In this document: positions 10,701 through 21,000 of the stretch, piece after piece | How positions within the stretch are numbered: position 1 is the first letter of the stretch | Layout of the letters: each line of letters opens with the position of its first letter | Assembly: GCF_032118995.1 (NCBI RefSeq) | Contig: NC_092669.1 | Coordinates: 1,782,501 to 1,846,500 of the forward strand | Length of the DNA: 64,000 nt | Direction: 5' to 3' | Source of the DNA: Asterias amurensis | Lineage: Eukaryota > Echinodermata > Asteroidea > Forcipulatida > Asteriidae | The notes under the pieces: generated by a model | Databases searched by the model: none | What the model was told of the DNA's origin: nothing | The model's input: the letters and a program-made list of their open reading frames with translations, nothing else | Position numbers and translations under genes: made by a program

Positions 10701-13523
10701 AGTGTGAACCTGGGAACAAAAGAGGTCCTCACAATATTGAAGGGACTTGAAACACTATGTGGACTTCTACACACATCCACACAGTGGTTTTTACAGTGTT
10801 GAAGAATTATGATTTACAGATGGTACAATTATAACACACGCTGTGTGTGGGTGGGGTGGGGGAATTTTTAACTTGGAATTTCATATTTGAAGGGTGGGTT
10901 CGAAGCCTACCCGGACTGGAGACATGTATGCCTGTTTGTCCACAAAGTTCTAAATGGCAAGGCTCCCCACTATATTTCTGAACTGCTTCAAGTTTACACT
11001 CCATCAAGGAATCTTCGATCAAGTTCCATGCTTCTCCTCATTGAACCCAAGTCTCGACACTCATGGGGTGACAGGTCTTTTTCTTTAGCCGCGCCACGCA
11101 TCTGGAACTCTCTACCACTTAATCTTCGATCTTGTGTTTGTACCTCAAAATTCAAGTCTCTTCTCAAAACTTATCTTATGTCACAGGTTTTCAATGACTA
11201 ATTTTGTTGTGTCTGTTTTTCTTTGTGTTGTGTTTTGTTTTTGTCTTGTTTTGGTTTTACTGCGCCTTGAACACCCAGCAGGGTGGATATGTGCGCATTA
11301 CAAGTCTTATTATTATTATTATGTTTTCCTGTGAGGGTCACCGAGTATGCAATTTTGCTCACACATTAGAATTTGTTTCTGATGTGTTTAAATGTTTTCC
11401 TTACCGATATTTCTATAGTGGGTCATGTGATTATCACAAATTGTCCGCTTGCATGAGTGCTTCCTTAGGTGGACTAGTTTGCGCGGTTGAATCCTTTTCA
11501 TGCCAGACTTGCTGTTTATGTAGACTGAGATGACATCTCGAAGACTCTTAGAGGTCAAGCTTAAGATTCCAATGTCTTGAACTTCAAAAAGAAAAAAGGA
11601 AACTTTGTAAAAGGTTGGTTTACAAGGAAATAAGCATGATCACACCTACTAGCCTACTGCTGCTCAATTGGTCCATTTGTGAGGGGGAGTCAACATTATT
11701 TTGTAAAAGAGGAATTTTTCACCTTATTCAAAATAAAAGTTAAAGCCATTGGACCCTTTCGGTACAGAAAAAAAAAAAAAAGTTCACAGATTTACAAATA
11801 ATTTACAGGGTTTACAGAAGGTAATGGTGAAAGACTTCTCTTGAAATATTAGTCCATGAAATGCTTTACTTTTTGAGAAAACGGTAAAACAATATAAATT
11901 CTTGTTAACGAGAATTACGGATTTGTTATAAACACATGTCATGACACGGCGAAACGCGCGAAAACAGGAGTAAGTTTTCCCGTTATTTTCTCCCGACTCC
12001 GATGTCCGATTGAGCCTAGATTTCCACAGGTTTGTTATTTGATATAGAAGTTGTGATACACGAAGTGTGGGCCTTGGACAATACTGTTTACCGAAAGGGT
12101 CCAATGGCTTTAAATCAGAATTTTCCGCACAAATTTTTTCCTCGCTGTCTTAATACGCATCCCTTTGTCGCATGCCCAGTGATCAAAAATATATCTTCTG
12201 TATGGTGGTGGATGAACCATATTATAACCCAAAACAAAACAAATAATCCAAAAACAGACACAATCAAATAATATTCTAAAAAACATGTTTAGCTCCTTGG
12301 CTTCTGAAAAATGATTGCAATTTCATAATTTTGTTTAAAAAGAAACCCGGCGGCCACATAGGCCTAATATAAAAATGAAAGCAGGCAGGGACACTCAAAA
12401 TGAATTTTGAATGCAATTTCAATGCAATTTAGTTTTTTAAAACTTACTTGTCAAGGTGTGCAGTATTTGATACATCAGCTCTGTTGGAAGAAGTGTGAAG
12501 TAACCAAGAGGTTCGGATTCAACGCTCCACGAGACACGGCTCTGAAAATCCTTGATTTTTAGTCGTGTACTTCTGCGGCAAATCTGCACGTTGGTTTCTG
12601 TTAACGTTGGTGGAGTTGTCTCACTACACAGATAGAGGAAAAGCAAAAAAACAACAACATGATTTTGTCATGAGAGGTAGACACAAGCACAACTTGTTAA
12701 GAAACAAGTTAATTGAAATGAAGATTTTTTTTTAAAAGCCCTAACACCTACACTACACACAATGCTACAGGCCTAACTAAAGTAACATTTGCCAGCTTGT
12801 TTGGTTGAAAAAAAAGTGCACTGCCCTGGCTCCCTCACCACCATGCTCACCCTCAAAATACCCTCATATCAGTCTCTGGACGGTTTAACGCAAGTCAGGA
12901 TAATAATTTAAAGCCTGTTTGTTTGGCTGCAAAATGTGTTAAAAATGTAGGCCTAGGCCTACGTACATGGCCTAGGCCCAGGCCTAAATAATAAATAAGT
13001 CATGTACACACAACCACATCAAATCAGGATCTGACAGTAACATGTCATGTCATGTATGACCCCAACATACAATACATCATGACATACACTCTACACATTG
13101 AATCAATTGAGTGATAGCTGGGAGTGGAATAGCGATGCTACTTTTTAATAACAAAATATTTGTTTTGCAAACCAAAAAAGTTTAAAAACAAAACACTTGA
13201 CATGCTTGACCTTGATAAGTTGAATTGTTGTTCCGATGTAGGCCAACAATATTTATTCATCAGTTCATAAACATTCATGAACATATGAAAACAATGGGAT
13301 CGTTAAAATAAATAGCCACTGGAAGCTTAGTAAGTGTAAACTCCCCAGTTCATGATTAAGAAAAAAAATAACATAAATTTTTACACATCAGTCGAGTCAC
13401 GTACAGACGTCAATGACAGACGTGTCACTGTCAGACGGTAGCAATTTTGCTAAAAAATAATCAGCCAGAAGCAAAATATACTCACCAAATCATCATGAGA
13501 TAGTCGCGAATGTCCACAATCAT
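4797..13523 (-). CDS. FBXO47: F-box only protein 47, ten coding exons, complete
   Basis: Coding exons (minus): 13486-13523, 12448-12623, 11405-11581, 10461-10537, 9619-9766, 8832-9032, 7508-7672, 6875-7017, 5636-5798, 4797-4930. All junctions are GT-AG and in phase, giving 473 aa against about 452 in human. The F-box lies at about residues 56-95 (LLPTELMYQILHTL, then DIGILSLTSKSLRDVI). Downstream blocks match vertebrate FBXO47 as I recall it: LLLKRATCLYPTRERL, FFRHVLLDQ, ILKPFPMVHQARMLYLLYGP, EWSDDDVISVLEEL and EWLIENIARLLILCG. The start chosen gives MIVDIRDYLMMI before the first intron. The F-box should bind SKP1 in an SCF ubiquitin ligase. Mouse FBXO47 and its nematode relative PROM-1 act in meiotic chromosome pairing and synapsis, so a germline role is inferred. 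Introns are loaded with MITEs, a SINE and a LINE end; the exons look intact. Confidence 0.93.
4981..5334. mobile_element. TTAA foldback MITE (family D), followed by half a family C element
   Basis: Lies between TTAA at 4977-4980 and 5335-5338 in the last FBXO47 intron. It begins AGACATTGGACACTTTCGG and ends in the inverted form. Straight after the right-hand TTAA starts the first arm of a family C element (5339 to about 5430), so the two abut on a single TTAA. Other D copies lie at 11744, 31841 and 55973. Confidence 0.75.
6217..6386. mobile_element. Foldback MITE (family G)
   Basis: Ends GTCGATTTCACAAAACTCTT and its inverted partner near 6368-6386 (AACTCTTTGTGAAATCGAC) close an element of about 170 bp in an FBXO47 intron. 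The inner arms share 'CCTAACTT...GACTAATCTT'. A second copy in the opposite orientation lies at 17967-18133, inside calumenin. Confidence 0.7.
6613..6852. mobile_element. Foldback MITE type A2
   Basis: GGGGCCAATTTCATAGAGCT at the left and an inverted GGGCCC end at the right. The body repeats 'GCTTAAGCA' steps and matches the copies at 3393 and 54211. The right end lies about 20 bases from the FBXO47 exon ending at 6875. Confidence 0.75.
7085..7275 (+). mobile_element. SINE head joined to a family C half-element
   Basis: Bases 7088-7160 are the tRNA-like head of SINE family 1 (TGGGTTCGAAACC). From about 7170 to 7268 the sequence changes to one arm of family C ('TTTTCACAGGTTTGTTATTTT...GTGTCTTTAAA'). 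Two unrelated repeats have been joined, probably by insertion followed by deletion. Confidence 0.55.
7949..8191. mobile_element. Foldback MITE type A1
   Basis: Ends GGGCCTAATTTCATAGAGCT and AGCTCTATGAAATTGGGCCC, about 243 bp, in an FBXO47 intron. The arms match along their length, including the CTTCCTTGATAAAAAC and inverted TTTTTATCAAGGAAG blocks. A decayed partial arm precedes it at about 7830-7920. Confidence 0.75.
8575..8816. mobile_element. Foldback MITE type A1
   Basis: Ends GGGCCCAATTTCATAGAGCT and AGCTCTATGAAATTAGGCCC, about 242 bp. The right end stops only about 15 bases from the donor side of the FBXO47 exon at 8832-9032, so the element sits within the splice-donor neighbourhood without destroying GTGAGT. 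Confidence 0.78.
9815..10320. repeat. Cluster of decayed A-family MITE arms
   Basis: Three broken starts of the type 'CAATTTCATAGAGCTGCTT...AAGCACA' occur near 9820, 9978 and 10148, each followed by 'TACCAG' and 'TGCTCATTTCTG' blocks. None has a matching intact far end. They fill most of the FBXO47 intron between the exons at 9766 and 10461. Confidence 0.5.
10885..11325 (+). mobile_element. 3' end of a non-LTR retrotransposon (LINE), CR1/L2-like
   Basis: The plus strand encodes about 100 residues that read like the C-terminus of a CR1/L2-type reverse transcriptase ORF: LFVHKVLNGKAPHYISELL, then HSWGDRSFSLAAPRIWNSLP, then FKSLLKTYL. A short 3' UTR and a (TTA)n tail at about 11308-11321 follow, as in many CR1/L2-like elements. 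It is 5'-truncated, as usual, lies in an FBXO47 intron and is antisense to that gene. The exact clade is not settled. Confidence 0.75.
11744..12109. mobile_element. TTAA foldback MITE (family D)
   Basis: TTAA at 11740-11743 and 12110-12113 bracket a 366-bp element, AGCCATTGGACCCTTTCGGT to the inverted ACCGAAAGGGTCCAATGGCT. The left arm has an A-run near 11768. Same length class as the copies at 31841 and 55973. Confidence 0.85.
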
Positions 13524-13687
13524 CCACAAACTATAAAAAGTAAACTGACAAAACAATAAACTAGGTGAAATCGATGAAAAAATCGGCCACGTCCGACTTC
13601 TCCGAATTGTGCGTCCGTCGCGCCCGCTGTGCTGTGTTGAAATGTGAACATTTTCGAATCAGCTGATCACTTTTTGTGGGCATTTAA

Positions 13688-13733
13688 ACTTCCCGCTTTT
13701 TTTGACGTAAATATGCAGGAAACTTTTTCCCGC
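13688..13733 (-). promoter_or_regulatory. Probable FBXO47 promoter with paired E2F-like sites
   Basis: About 165-210 bases upstream of the FBXO47 ATG lie two matches to the E2F core: CTTCCCGCTTTT (13689-13700, i.e. AAAAGCGGGAAG on the gene's strand) and TTTTTCCCGCC (13724-13733). There is no TATA box nearby. E2F/DREAM sites are common at cell-cycle and germline genes; their use here is inference. Confidence 0.4.
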
Positions 13734-13740
13734 CATTTTG

Positions 13741-14460
13741 GTGACACACAGATCCGTGTCGTCTGCTACTTCACTGCTGATTCTCTGTGCGCTGTGTTTA
13801 TTCCATAGAGAGCTATATGGTTTATGCAGACTTTTTGCTTGCTATTTATTCGACGTGTGTGCACGGCCCGGCCGGATGTTTTGGGATTTTGTTGTGTGTG
13901 TGCATAATGTGGTATTTGATTTGACCAAAATTTGACCTTATGAGAGCGTTATCTTTGGTATTGGGCCTGGGATTGCTTTCCGTGATTTACCATAAATAAA
14001 CTTCCATGACTTAATAATTGTCTGTGCCCATTTTTCACAGAGCAGAAAATAATTGTTTTGCTTAAAATATCCTTGCTTAGCGATATGAGCAGGATACCAG
14101 TCACAAATTGTACGTGATTACTATGGTATTTTGACTGAAGCATTTGTTGCTTATTTTATTAGTCTATTTTTTTGCAGCAAAACTTTTGCAGTCCGTTTAA
14201 GTAGGGACATTTTTATTTAAAAAAAATATAGAAAAAAGTCCAAAAACCTACAACAAAAAAAAAACAAAAAAACAAAACAAAACAAAAACATACTCTTTAT
14301 TTTCATTTTACTTGATTTGTGCAAATGTTACAGTTATAAAATTTGAAAAAGAAAAGGTAATAGTCAATAGATGAGCTAGGATTTTTTTCTTTTTAAACCC
14401 ATAAAAAAGTTAAACAAAAATTAACTCAAACTTTTCTTTGACTGATTCCGACCTTGATTT
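13741..14460. other. Intergenic spacer between FBXO47 and calumenin
   Basis: No gene seen. It contains a decayed A-family arm at about 13963-14160 (GCTTAGCGATATGAGCAGG, then an inverted GCATTTGTTGCTTA), and an A-rich tract at 14215-14290. The two flanking genes diverge, with about 1.4 kb between their probable starts. Confidence 0.5.
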
Positions 14461-14470
14461 TATTATTTTT

Positions 14471-14909
14471 ACACGTCAGATATGACACGTTCACAATGCT
14501 CTTTTATGAGGGTGATGCAACAGCAAGAGCTAGCGAACAATGTTTTTTTTTTTTTTTTTTCACTTTCTCAAGCTCTCGAAATTTCTTTAAAAAGTGACGT
14601 GTCCCTATCCCCCATGCTGCATGCGTGGCAGACGAGTTCGTCCGTCCATGTGCAACGAAGAAAGGAAGAAGACGTGGCAAGTTTTATCCAATCACCATTG
14701 CCTGGATTGCCAACTTGGCTGCTGTTGTCCAATCAGGATGCCTTTAATTCACGCAATGGATTTTTCCGAGCCGTAAAGATAGACCAACTTCATTGGTTAG
14801 GATTTCTTAGGGTAAAAATAACGCATTGTCATTGGTTGAGACTGACCTATGACCGGATCTCGCGAACTATGACCTGTCATCCACGTAGTCACCATCGACA
14901 AGTATAAAA
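14471..14909 (+). promoter_or_regulatory. Calumenin promoter: TATA box, four CCAAT boxes, UPR-like sites
   Basis: TATAAAA at 14903-14909 places the start near 14930-14935. Four CCAAT boxes lie upstream: direct at 14688 and 14729, inverted (ATTGG) at 14792 and 14831. TGACGTGT occurs at 14595-14602 and, inverted, at 14471-14478; GACGTGG at 14671-14677; CCACG at 14881-14885. TGACGTG is the core of sites bound by XBP1/ATF6 in the unfolded-protein response, which would suit an ER-lumen protein. I do not find a textbook CCAAT-N9-CCACG unit. Confidence 0.6.
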
Positions 14910-15091
14910 TCGGTCGAAACAACTCCGGGCTTACAAATCTGTTTTGTTGAGTTGAAATATCCGGTAAAACAAGACATTTAGCCTTAAAATTGCTGGAAGG
15001 TGCAGGCATCTTTGCAGAGAATTTTAAGTTGCGACTCAGGTCTGTTTTTGTATTTATCAACGCTGTTACTTGCCATCAACAAATTGTAAAC

Positions 15092-18000
15092 ATGAAGAGT
15101 CTCGCGATCGTAGCTTTCCTCACCGCTCTGTTGGTCGTGACTTTTGCAAAACCAGCAGAAAAACAGGACGAGCATCAAAGTGACAGAGTGAAAGACACAA
15201 AACTTAGTGACGAGGCTCATTTTGAAGGAAAGGAACACAACGTTGATTATGACCACGAAGCTTTCCTAGGTGAAGATGAAGCGAAAACATTTAAAGACCT
15301 CAGTCCAGAGGAAAGCAGAAAAAGGCTTGGGTAAGTTTTGGATTTTTAAGAATTTTTCAATTTCGTCATGATGATTTTCGGGGTTCGTAAATGCCCTGGG
15401 AGTGGGACTCCCTGAAATAACCATGTTAACTATACGAATTCAGAATTATCCATCAACGTACGTGTTCATTTATCACAGTTAAACCAAAAGATTCCTAAAG
15501 AAAGAGTGTTTTGTCTGCCCTATAAGTTTGTTTCGTTCTTTATTTATTAATATTATTATTATTATGATTTGCTTGTCTTGTAAAGTTTATGTTGTGATTT
15601 GTGAACTGAAGGAAGGAGTTGTGTTTTTGAGATATTTGTTTTGCTTGCATGTGCTTGCCTGTTGTCTGGTTGTTTGTTTTTGGAAATGTGTCTGTACTGT
15701 ATCCTGTATTTTACAAAAAGGAACACCTCATTTGTGTAAAAATTTAGAATCGGTTAAGTTGCATACTATTTTATTTGGATGAAAAAGTTGTGGCGGGATG
15801 CGGAAACTTACTCAAAATTTATGGTTGTTTAACTATAAATTTTCTCTCAACATTTTATTTACCAGTGTGATCGTAGATAAAATTGATACTGACAATGACG
15901 GCTTTGTTACTGAAGAAGAATTGAAGACGTGGATTGAACATCAACAAGTAAGACTTTGTTTTTAAAAAAACTTGAAGTTTTGTTGAAATGGACAGTGCTT
16001 TTCAGGCCAAGTAAAAAATTACCACTGATTGTCCCCTCCTAAACCCTTTTTTTAAAGCCGCATCCTTCATTTAAAAAAATAATTTTTGTTCTCTGAATTT
16101 TTTTTTTACTTGGCTTTGTTTAGCACAATCTTCAACAGCAGTGCACATTTTTGTAAAAATGTTCAGTGTGCCTTTTTTGAAGATGCAAAAAAAAACAGTT
16201 CACAAAGTCATAAATATATTGCCAAAATTATGGTATAAATGCTATGTAAGATGGTCATGTGAGTGAAAAACTGTCAGATGAAAGTACTCTTTTCCTCTCA
16301 AGGTTTCGAATATAAGCCCAGAATATTTGCAAAAGTACAACATAAATTGTTGTGCTATCCTACGTTTGTTGGACATAATTTTTATTTTTGGTTTGTTTGT
16401 GGGGTTCCACGGTGAAAAAAAAAAAAAAATACCAAATGTTAGTGAAACTGAATGCAAAAAGGTAAAAAGATAAACAAATCGCAAGTTTTATGCAATGGTG
16501 CTGTGTTGAAAAAACCCCAATAAAATTATCACATTGGAAGGGGGACATTAAATTTGGGCGAGTAGAAAATAGCTCAAGGTTCGATTTCATAAAGAGCTAA
16601 GATTGATCTTAACTGTGAATCGGTCTGAAATGTCTGTAATACTGACAACACATCTATAAGACAAATCTTCAGTGCTTTGTGAACTCGAGCCCAGCTCATG
16701 TAAATGTTTTGAGTTTTTTTTTGTAAGGGGGGTGGGGTTGGAGATGGTAAAGTAGTGGGGGGGCTTATTACTTCATCCACACAGCACTATTTCATTTCAT
16801 TGCTTTACATTTCTTTTTTTGTCTTTTCTGTTTTCATTTACACTTTGCATTGCTCTTCAGAATAAGTACGCCCATAACGACGCAGAAATTCACTGGAAAA
16901 ATCGTAACCAAATCCTTGATGATATTATGTCCTGGGATGAGTACAATGCCACCACTTATAGTAGCCAAACTGGTAATGTTTATAGCCAATATCCTTTTTT
17001 ACCCACAGAACACTTCATGACTGGCATGAGTTGAACAATGAGGGCATTTTAACCATAGTTCCATCAGTATGCCATGTGACCCAGTTAGATGTGATAGTGC
17101 AAAAACCAATGATCTTAGATGGTGTACACCTTTGGTGAAGTGTCCTGAGTTTTAAATGGGGTAAAGGCAGTTGTCTCCATGCCCCTTATTTACATTTCCC
17201 ATTTGTAAAAAATGCCTGCGTGTATGCAAGGGAAACCTGCCTTGCCGTTACAAAAATATGTTGATGATAAAGAGGACCATCACGTTAAAGCCATGTTGCT
17301 TTTTCACCTGTTTACTTTAAGGCAGTATTCCAATTGGCAGCTATAGCTTCGGCTACCACTGTTGCTACATAGGTATGTTGTTAAGGACGCACTATACTTA
17401 AACGCAGCGATGCATTCCTAGCCAAAGCCATAGCGGCCAATTCGGACAGAGCCTACACTTGGCAAAAAGCCTGGTTCTTTTTTTAAAATAGGGAGTCATT
17501 TGTTGCTGCAATTGCACGCAGGGAACCCAACAAAAATGGTGGCAGCTTACCAACGATGTACACCTTCCTCCATTGAATCCTCAGACTGCATGCTACTATT
17601 GTTGTCACTCTTTTATACACTACAGAAAACATTCATCTTTGACGATGTGATAGGGCTTTGGACGGCCCACAACCCAGATAAGAATGACCTAATGACATGG
17701 GACGAGTATAACTCTACAACATACAGCAACTTACCTGGTGAGAGCAGCTATGGGCACTCACCACACTCTGCTGTTAGAGACGCTCCGTGCAACCCTTATA
17801 CTAAGGCCCCGAAATAGCCCACAGCACCCACAGTAATAGCGTGGTGCCCTGTGCTTTTGCTGTGGTGCCCTTTGCAAAGTTCCGATACAAATTTACATTT
17901 GCCTCATAGAAATGCCCCTTACCAGAGGAAAATTGCTCGCTCCTTCAAAAAATGGAATTCCAGCCCACGATTTCACAAAGAGTTAGGACTCGTCTTATCT

Positions 18001-21000
18001 CGAGTAAGGACGAGTAACTCTTCCTAACTTTGGACTAATCTTAAGGTCTGCATGCTACAGTGTAGGGTTGGGACTCGTCCTAAGTCATAAGATTAGTCTT
18101 AAGTTAGGAAGAGTTTTGTGAAATTGTCGGCAGGCCTTATTCCCTTGACCCACTTTCACACAGGCAACCTCAATCCTTCACTGACCTCAGGTCCTGAATT
18201 AAGGGGTAAAACCACAAGACCGCCAGGCTTGTAGCTCAAAATGTTTACAAGACCCAGTGTTAATATCAAGACCTGAGGCCGACTTCACAAAGAGCTCTGC
18301 TAAGATTGATCGTAACTGCAAATTCAATGTAGTTGCTTAGTAAAGTGTGATGTCACAATGAAACATCACTATGGTGATACTGACAGTTTTTCTTACGATG
18401 GATTTGATTGCTTTGTGAAATCGACCCCCTGGTCCTCTACTCTAAACAAAAGGAATACTGGGGGTAAAGCAAAACAAATGAAATTAAATGAAATTGTAAT
18501 TGGACAAGAAAGTAAAACGACCTTAGCTAAGGGCTGCACGGAGTGGATTCAAACAACACAAGAGGTCCCTGGTCCCGAAGTTGACCCGTTCCCTCAGTGT
18601 CTTAAACCCTGTGTTTACGTTTCAAGCTTGTGCATCAGCTTCGCTAGAAATCTCTAACTGCTTAACTCCTCATGCTGCCATCTCAAAGTCACCCTTCTTG
18701 TTTTTTTTCTTTTCTCTCAAAAGCTCTTCTGTCTTGAATACCCAACCTTTTATTTTTTAAAAAGCACATTTTTTACCAAACAATTGTTATAAAGTTCCTG
18801 TACTTGTATAATACAGCAACTTTGCTTTGTCGAATACACATGATGTCAAAATTGTGGAAGTGAACCGTATACAGTTATTCAGTGCCAAATTGTCAAAGAA
18901 ACTAAGACTAAATTTTGATAATCAGAGACCATTTTTATGAAGTCTGTAAAGCTGACCTTTCTGCTTAGCAGATTTTCCAGTCTATGCTTAACGTTGGCAA
19001 AGCAAATAGCGTACTATCTTTTTGATACATGCTACCTTATCTTCTTGGTTTTGGCAAAAAAATATTCAATAATGTTATCATGTCATGGTGATGGATCCAT
19101 ATTAGGCTCTTCCGTATAATAGTATCGTAGTTACATTATAAAATTCAGAGAGAAATTTATCTTTCCTTCTTCTCGACTTGACCTTGATTTCTTTCATGGA
19201 ATGTTTTCCTGCTAAAAATGCTTTCACTAACCCGACCATCTTCCTTGTCTGTTGCACTGATCAATCACTGGGTCATCATGGGTATTGTGTGGAACTAATA
19301 TTAGAATGCTCCCTCATTGCTTGGCCTCGTGCCTTACCCCCTTATCAATCTCTAGACACCTGTTTCATAATTGGAGACCAATTACAGAGAAGACTTTTTA
19401 CCAAAGACTTTCATTGGCTTGTAAAGTTTGCCGTTGAACCCTGTATTTATTTCATTGTTGAGACATTCCAAAGAAACTCGCATTATTCAAGTTTGTAGAT
19501 TGTATCTGTTGTATACTATTTTCAATGTGTTCTCCAATTATGGAAGTGATGCCAGGGATAACAGTCATCTGCTCAGAAAAACTTTGCCCCCAAAATCCAT
19601 GATTTCTACTTTTAACCCGATGAAAATATGTTTTATATTGTCGCTACAGTGATACGTAGCCATTTTTTTTCATCCATTAGATTGAGTACTGTGTTTGATT
19701 AAATCGCAAAGAAATCAGGATTTTGCGGTATCGTTTTGCAGCAGGATGACCTCTGATTAATCCTTTTTATTATTTATTTGATGAACCATCTTCGTTAACT
19801 GACCTCGCAGAAGCAATACTCGGCAGAGAATGCGGAACAGTCTTGGAAGTCAAGTGGTTTCAAATCACAAGTTGAATGGGACGAGTACCTCCAAAGTGCT
19901 TTCGGAAAAGTTGGTGAGGGAAAGCACACATAAAAAATACCCCAAATTATTTTAAAATTGCCCCAGTCGGATTACCTTGTGGTGTATTACTTGAAATTAA
20001 GTTCATCTCCTTTATGTGACTCGCTGCTGCCACTTCCCAGGTTGTATCAAGAACTTGGGAGTGATTCCTGGCTATACGGCGATTACAAGTTGTATGGTTT
20101 AATAATAAAAATAAAAACCGTAGTTATAACACGACTTTTGCTTCATGATTCTGTGGCTAATTGATGCATAAAAGAAATTGTTGGAAGTAGTTGATCATAC
20201 ATATCACACTTGAGGCATGCACAAATTACCTTGCCAAAATTTTCCTTTGCAAAATTTTCCTTTATCTCCTACCTAAATTAACAATAACATGAATGAATTG
20301 AAACGCCCTGAATTAACATCGCCCCTCCACCTTTACTTAATCAATTAAAACATTTGCATGATGACGTTGAAATTTCGTAATTTGTTATTGTACAAGAAAT
20401 TGCATGAGTTTTCATCAAGTTTGAAACTTAGAAGGGACTGTTGACATAAATGATCGAACATGTAGTAGGTATGTGGCTGTATGGAGTATGAAATTTCACC
20501 CAGTTACTGCACCCACTTACTTGGCCCAATTTCATAGCGCTGCCAAGCACAAAAATTTGCTAGGCATGAAATCTCTTCCTTGATAAAAACAGGATAACCA
20601 GCCAAATATCCACGTGATCTTCAGGATAAGCAAACAACAGCTGAATACTAACCAGTAACAAGCAATATGCAACAAATGGAAATTTAGTCGATAATCCTGT
20701 CTTTATGAAGGAAGAAATTTCATGCTAAGCAAATGTTGGTGCTTAGCAGCTCTATGAAATTGGGCCCTGGTCATAGATTGGATACAGCCAGGGTGCCCTT
20801 TCTGGACTGGCTGGGATAAGGCTTGGAACTTTATCTTTGAGAAGGCAAGGCCATTATCATTTTGCAAAGGAAGTTTGGAGTTTGTTTAAAATCTGGGAAA
20901 CTGGGAAGAAACGGGGTCATAATTCCATGTACAGCTAGCCACATACCTGTTATGATCATGGTGTCAATGTTCCTCTTTAACGTGTGAAAATTTTGTTAAC

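Noticed and set aside
14482-14907. Plus-strand frame of 141 aa upstream of calumenin
   Set aside because: It covers the CCAAT and TATA elements of the promoter and has no domain or splice signal; best explained as promoter sequence.
14990-15091. N-terminal extension of calumenin from an upstream in-frame start
   Set aside because: The extension opens on TTG, not ATG, and would bury the signal peptide. ATG at 15092 fits the family.
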